5,757 nt of DNA from Acidimicrobiales bacterium (lineage in GTDB: Bacteria > Actinomycetota > Acidimicrobiia > Acidimicrobiales > Iamiaceae), in NCBI GenBank assembly GCA_020439605.1, contig JAGQSI010000127.1:1-5757 (forward strand), written 5' to 3'. A program made the position numbers and the translations under genes. The notes beneath the pieces are model-generated. The model was not told where the DNA came from and did no database searches. It saw nothing but the letters and a program-made list of their open reading frames with translations. Of this stretch, positions 4,819-5,757 are shown one piece after another. Positions within the stretch are counted from its first letter, which is position 1. Each line of letters starts with the position of its first letter.

Positions 4819-5748
4819 CTACTTGATTGCTGTGGGTGCAACGAGTCCGCCTGATGCGCCCGTTAGCGGGATTGGCGTGGCTGTGAGAAGGAAATCCCAC
4901 TGGCCGTCTTCGTTGCAGTCTGCTGCTAGATCATCGAGATTCCAGATCTGGCCTTGTGCCAAACCCATGTCTCTGAGGTGGATCATGTGGATAGGCAGCA
5001 GCGCCTTTGGATCCTCGCCGGGGAAGCACTCCAACACGAAGGTATCCGTGGCCACGCCAGCAACATTGTTGTCGTGGAACCATTCGATGCTCTTGGTAGA
5101 CAGCCCGGGACACACCATCCGGTAACGGTCCTTCTCCCCGATTCTCAGGAAGTGAGTATGACCGGTTCTTACCAGCACGATGTCGCCGGATTCGATCGTG
5201 ATACCTGCGTTGGCAACACACTGGTCAAGCTCATCGCCGGTAATTGGATGGTTGTCATCGAAATGATCTACGCCGTGGAGCCTGGCCACATCGAGCAGGA
5301 CACCCCGCGATGCAACCGGACCGTAGGCCTGAATCCCGAGGTCCCCAGCTCCTTGGGCTGTCACCTGTTCACGAGAAACACCGTTGTAGAGCTCGCCCTC
5401 ATATCCCACATGGGACAATGCGTCCCAATGTGTGCACGCCTGCACCCCCATCGAGAAGCGGTCATCGTTGGTGGTGAAACCATCTGAGTCCCCGGTGTAC
5501 TCGACGTTGATGGCAGTCATCTCGAGTTTTGGATTGTCCCGCCCCGGTATCGCCCCAGTCTGAGGACCATCGGAATCGAATGGGAGCGCCAGCGAGAACA
5601 CCTTGGCGCTTCTAACGGCGCCAACGCCTCGCATTACCGCAGCGGAATCGATCAGGTTGAGAGTTCCCTTGCGGTCATCTTGGCCCCATCGACCTCGATT
5701 GGATACCCGGTTTGCGAGATGGAGCAATTCGTCAGGAAGCTTCGGCAT
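4819..5748 (-). CDS. Cyclase-family metal-dependent hydrolase
   Basis: A 309-residue protein of the cyclase family, which includes kynurenine formamidase and isatin hydrolase: metal-dependent enzymes opening or hydrolysing amide-like or lactone-like bonds, usually cytoplasmic. The N-terminus LANRVSNRGRWGQDDRKGTLNLI carries the RWG-DD--GTLN signature (20-31). The metal site is QACTHWDALSHV (103-114), with His107, Asp109 and His113 kept, followed by YNG (121-123). This matches the subgroup in which the first His of the usual HxGTHxDxPxH motif is Gln. The C-terminus has HMIHLRDMGLAQGQIWNLDDLA (positions 254-275) and ends GASGGLVAPTAIK. The ATG at 5748 fits the family's usual start, but only nine bases remain before the window edge, with no in-frame stop and no visible Shine-Dalgarno, so a longer N-terminus is possible. 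It may share a transcript with the GH5 gene. Substrate unknown. Confidence 0.9.
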   Translation of the reverse strand: MPKLPDELLHLANRVSNRGRWGQDDRKGTLNLIDSAAVMRGVGAVRSAKVFSLALPFDSDGPQTGAIPGRDNPKLEMTAINVEYTGDSDGFTTNDDRFSMGVQACTHWDALSHVGYEGELYNGVSREQVTAQGAGDLGIQAYGPVASRGVLLDVARLHGVDHFDDNHPITGDELDQCVANAGITIESGDIVLVRTGHTHFLRIGEKDRYRMVCPGLSTKSIEWFHDNNVAGVATDTFVLECFPGEDPKALLPIHMIHLRDMGLAQGQIWNLDDLAADCNEDGQWDFLLTATPIPLTGASGGLVAPTAIK

Positions 5749-5757
5749 CAGAAGTCG

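Noticed and set aside
4523..5125. 200-codon open frame on the plus strand
   Set aside because: Spans the ends of the cyclase and GH5 genes antisense to both and shows only low-complexity Ser/Thr/Pro content.

Overview
The window looks like a chromosomal piece of an actinobacterium of moderately high GC. The grounds are a predicted F420-dependent luciferase-like oxidoreductase, a KstR-type operator motif, promoters arranged for leaderless transcripts, and an actinobacterial-type S-adenosylhomocysteine hydrolase. The exact lineage cannot be fixed from this sequence; something in or near Acidimicrobiia is only a guess. No transposon, CRISPR array, tRNA, rRNA or other mobile sign was seen.

Layout, left to right. 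(1) Positions 1-360, minus strand: the first 120 codons of ahcY, cut by the window edge. It has no stop inside the window, so it is easily missed. (2) Positions 361-583: a divergent intergenic region of 223 bp, the most information-dense non-coding part. It holds a foldable ahcY leader with a clear Shine-Dalgarno, two copies of CCATATGG set 18 bp apart, and a 14-bp KstR-like dyad overlapping the -10 of the next gene. (3) Positions 584-2226, plus strand: a two-gene operon joined by an ATGA overlap, encoding a classical SDR dehydrogenase and an LLM-class F420-dependent oxidoreductase. (4) Positions 2248-3108, plus strand: a secreted lipoprotein with a Thr/Ser linker, an acidic stretch and a possible calcium-binding loop. 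(5) Positions 3121-4791, minus strand: a secreted GH5 glycosidase resembling endoglycoceramidase or steryl-glucosidase. (6) Positions 4819-5748, minus strand: a cyclase-family metal-dependent hydrolase just upstream of the GH5 gene and probably co-oriented with it.

How the parts may work together (inference): the SDR-LLM pair reads as a two-step redox module on an alcohol/ketone substrate, and its operator suggests control by a TetR-type lipid or steroid catabolism repressor. The GH5 protein could release a lipid aglycone from a glycolipid outside the membrane. Whether these two lipid-flavoured parts belong to one pathway is not shown; they lie on opposite strands and converge across a 12-bp gap. 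The ahcY gene is methyl-cycle housekeeping and shares only the divergent control region. I do not see a clearly new multi-gene system. The best candidates for something undescribed are the ahcY leader RNA and the paired CCATATGG sites.
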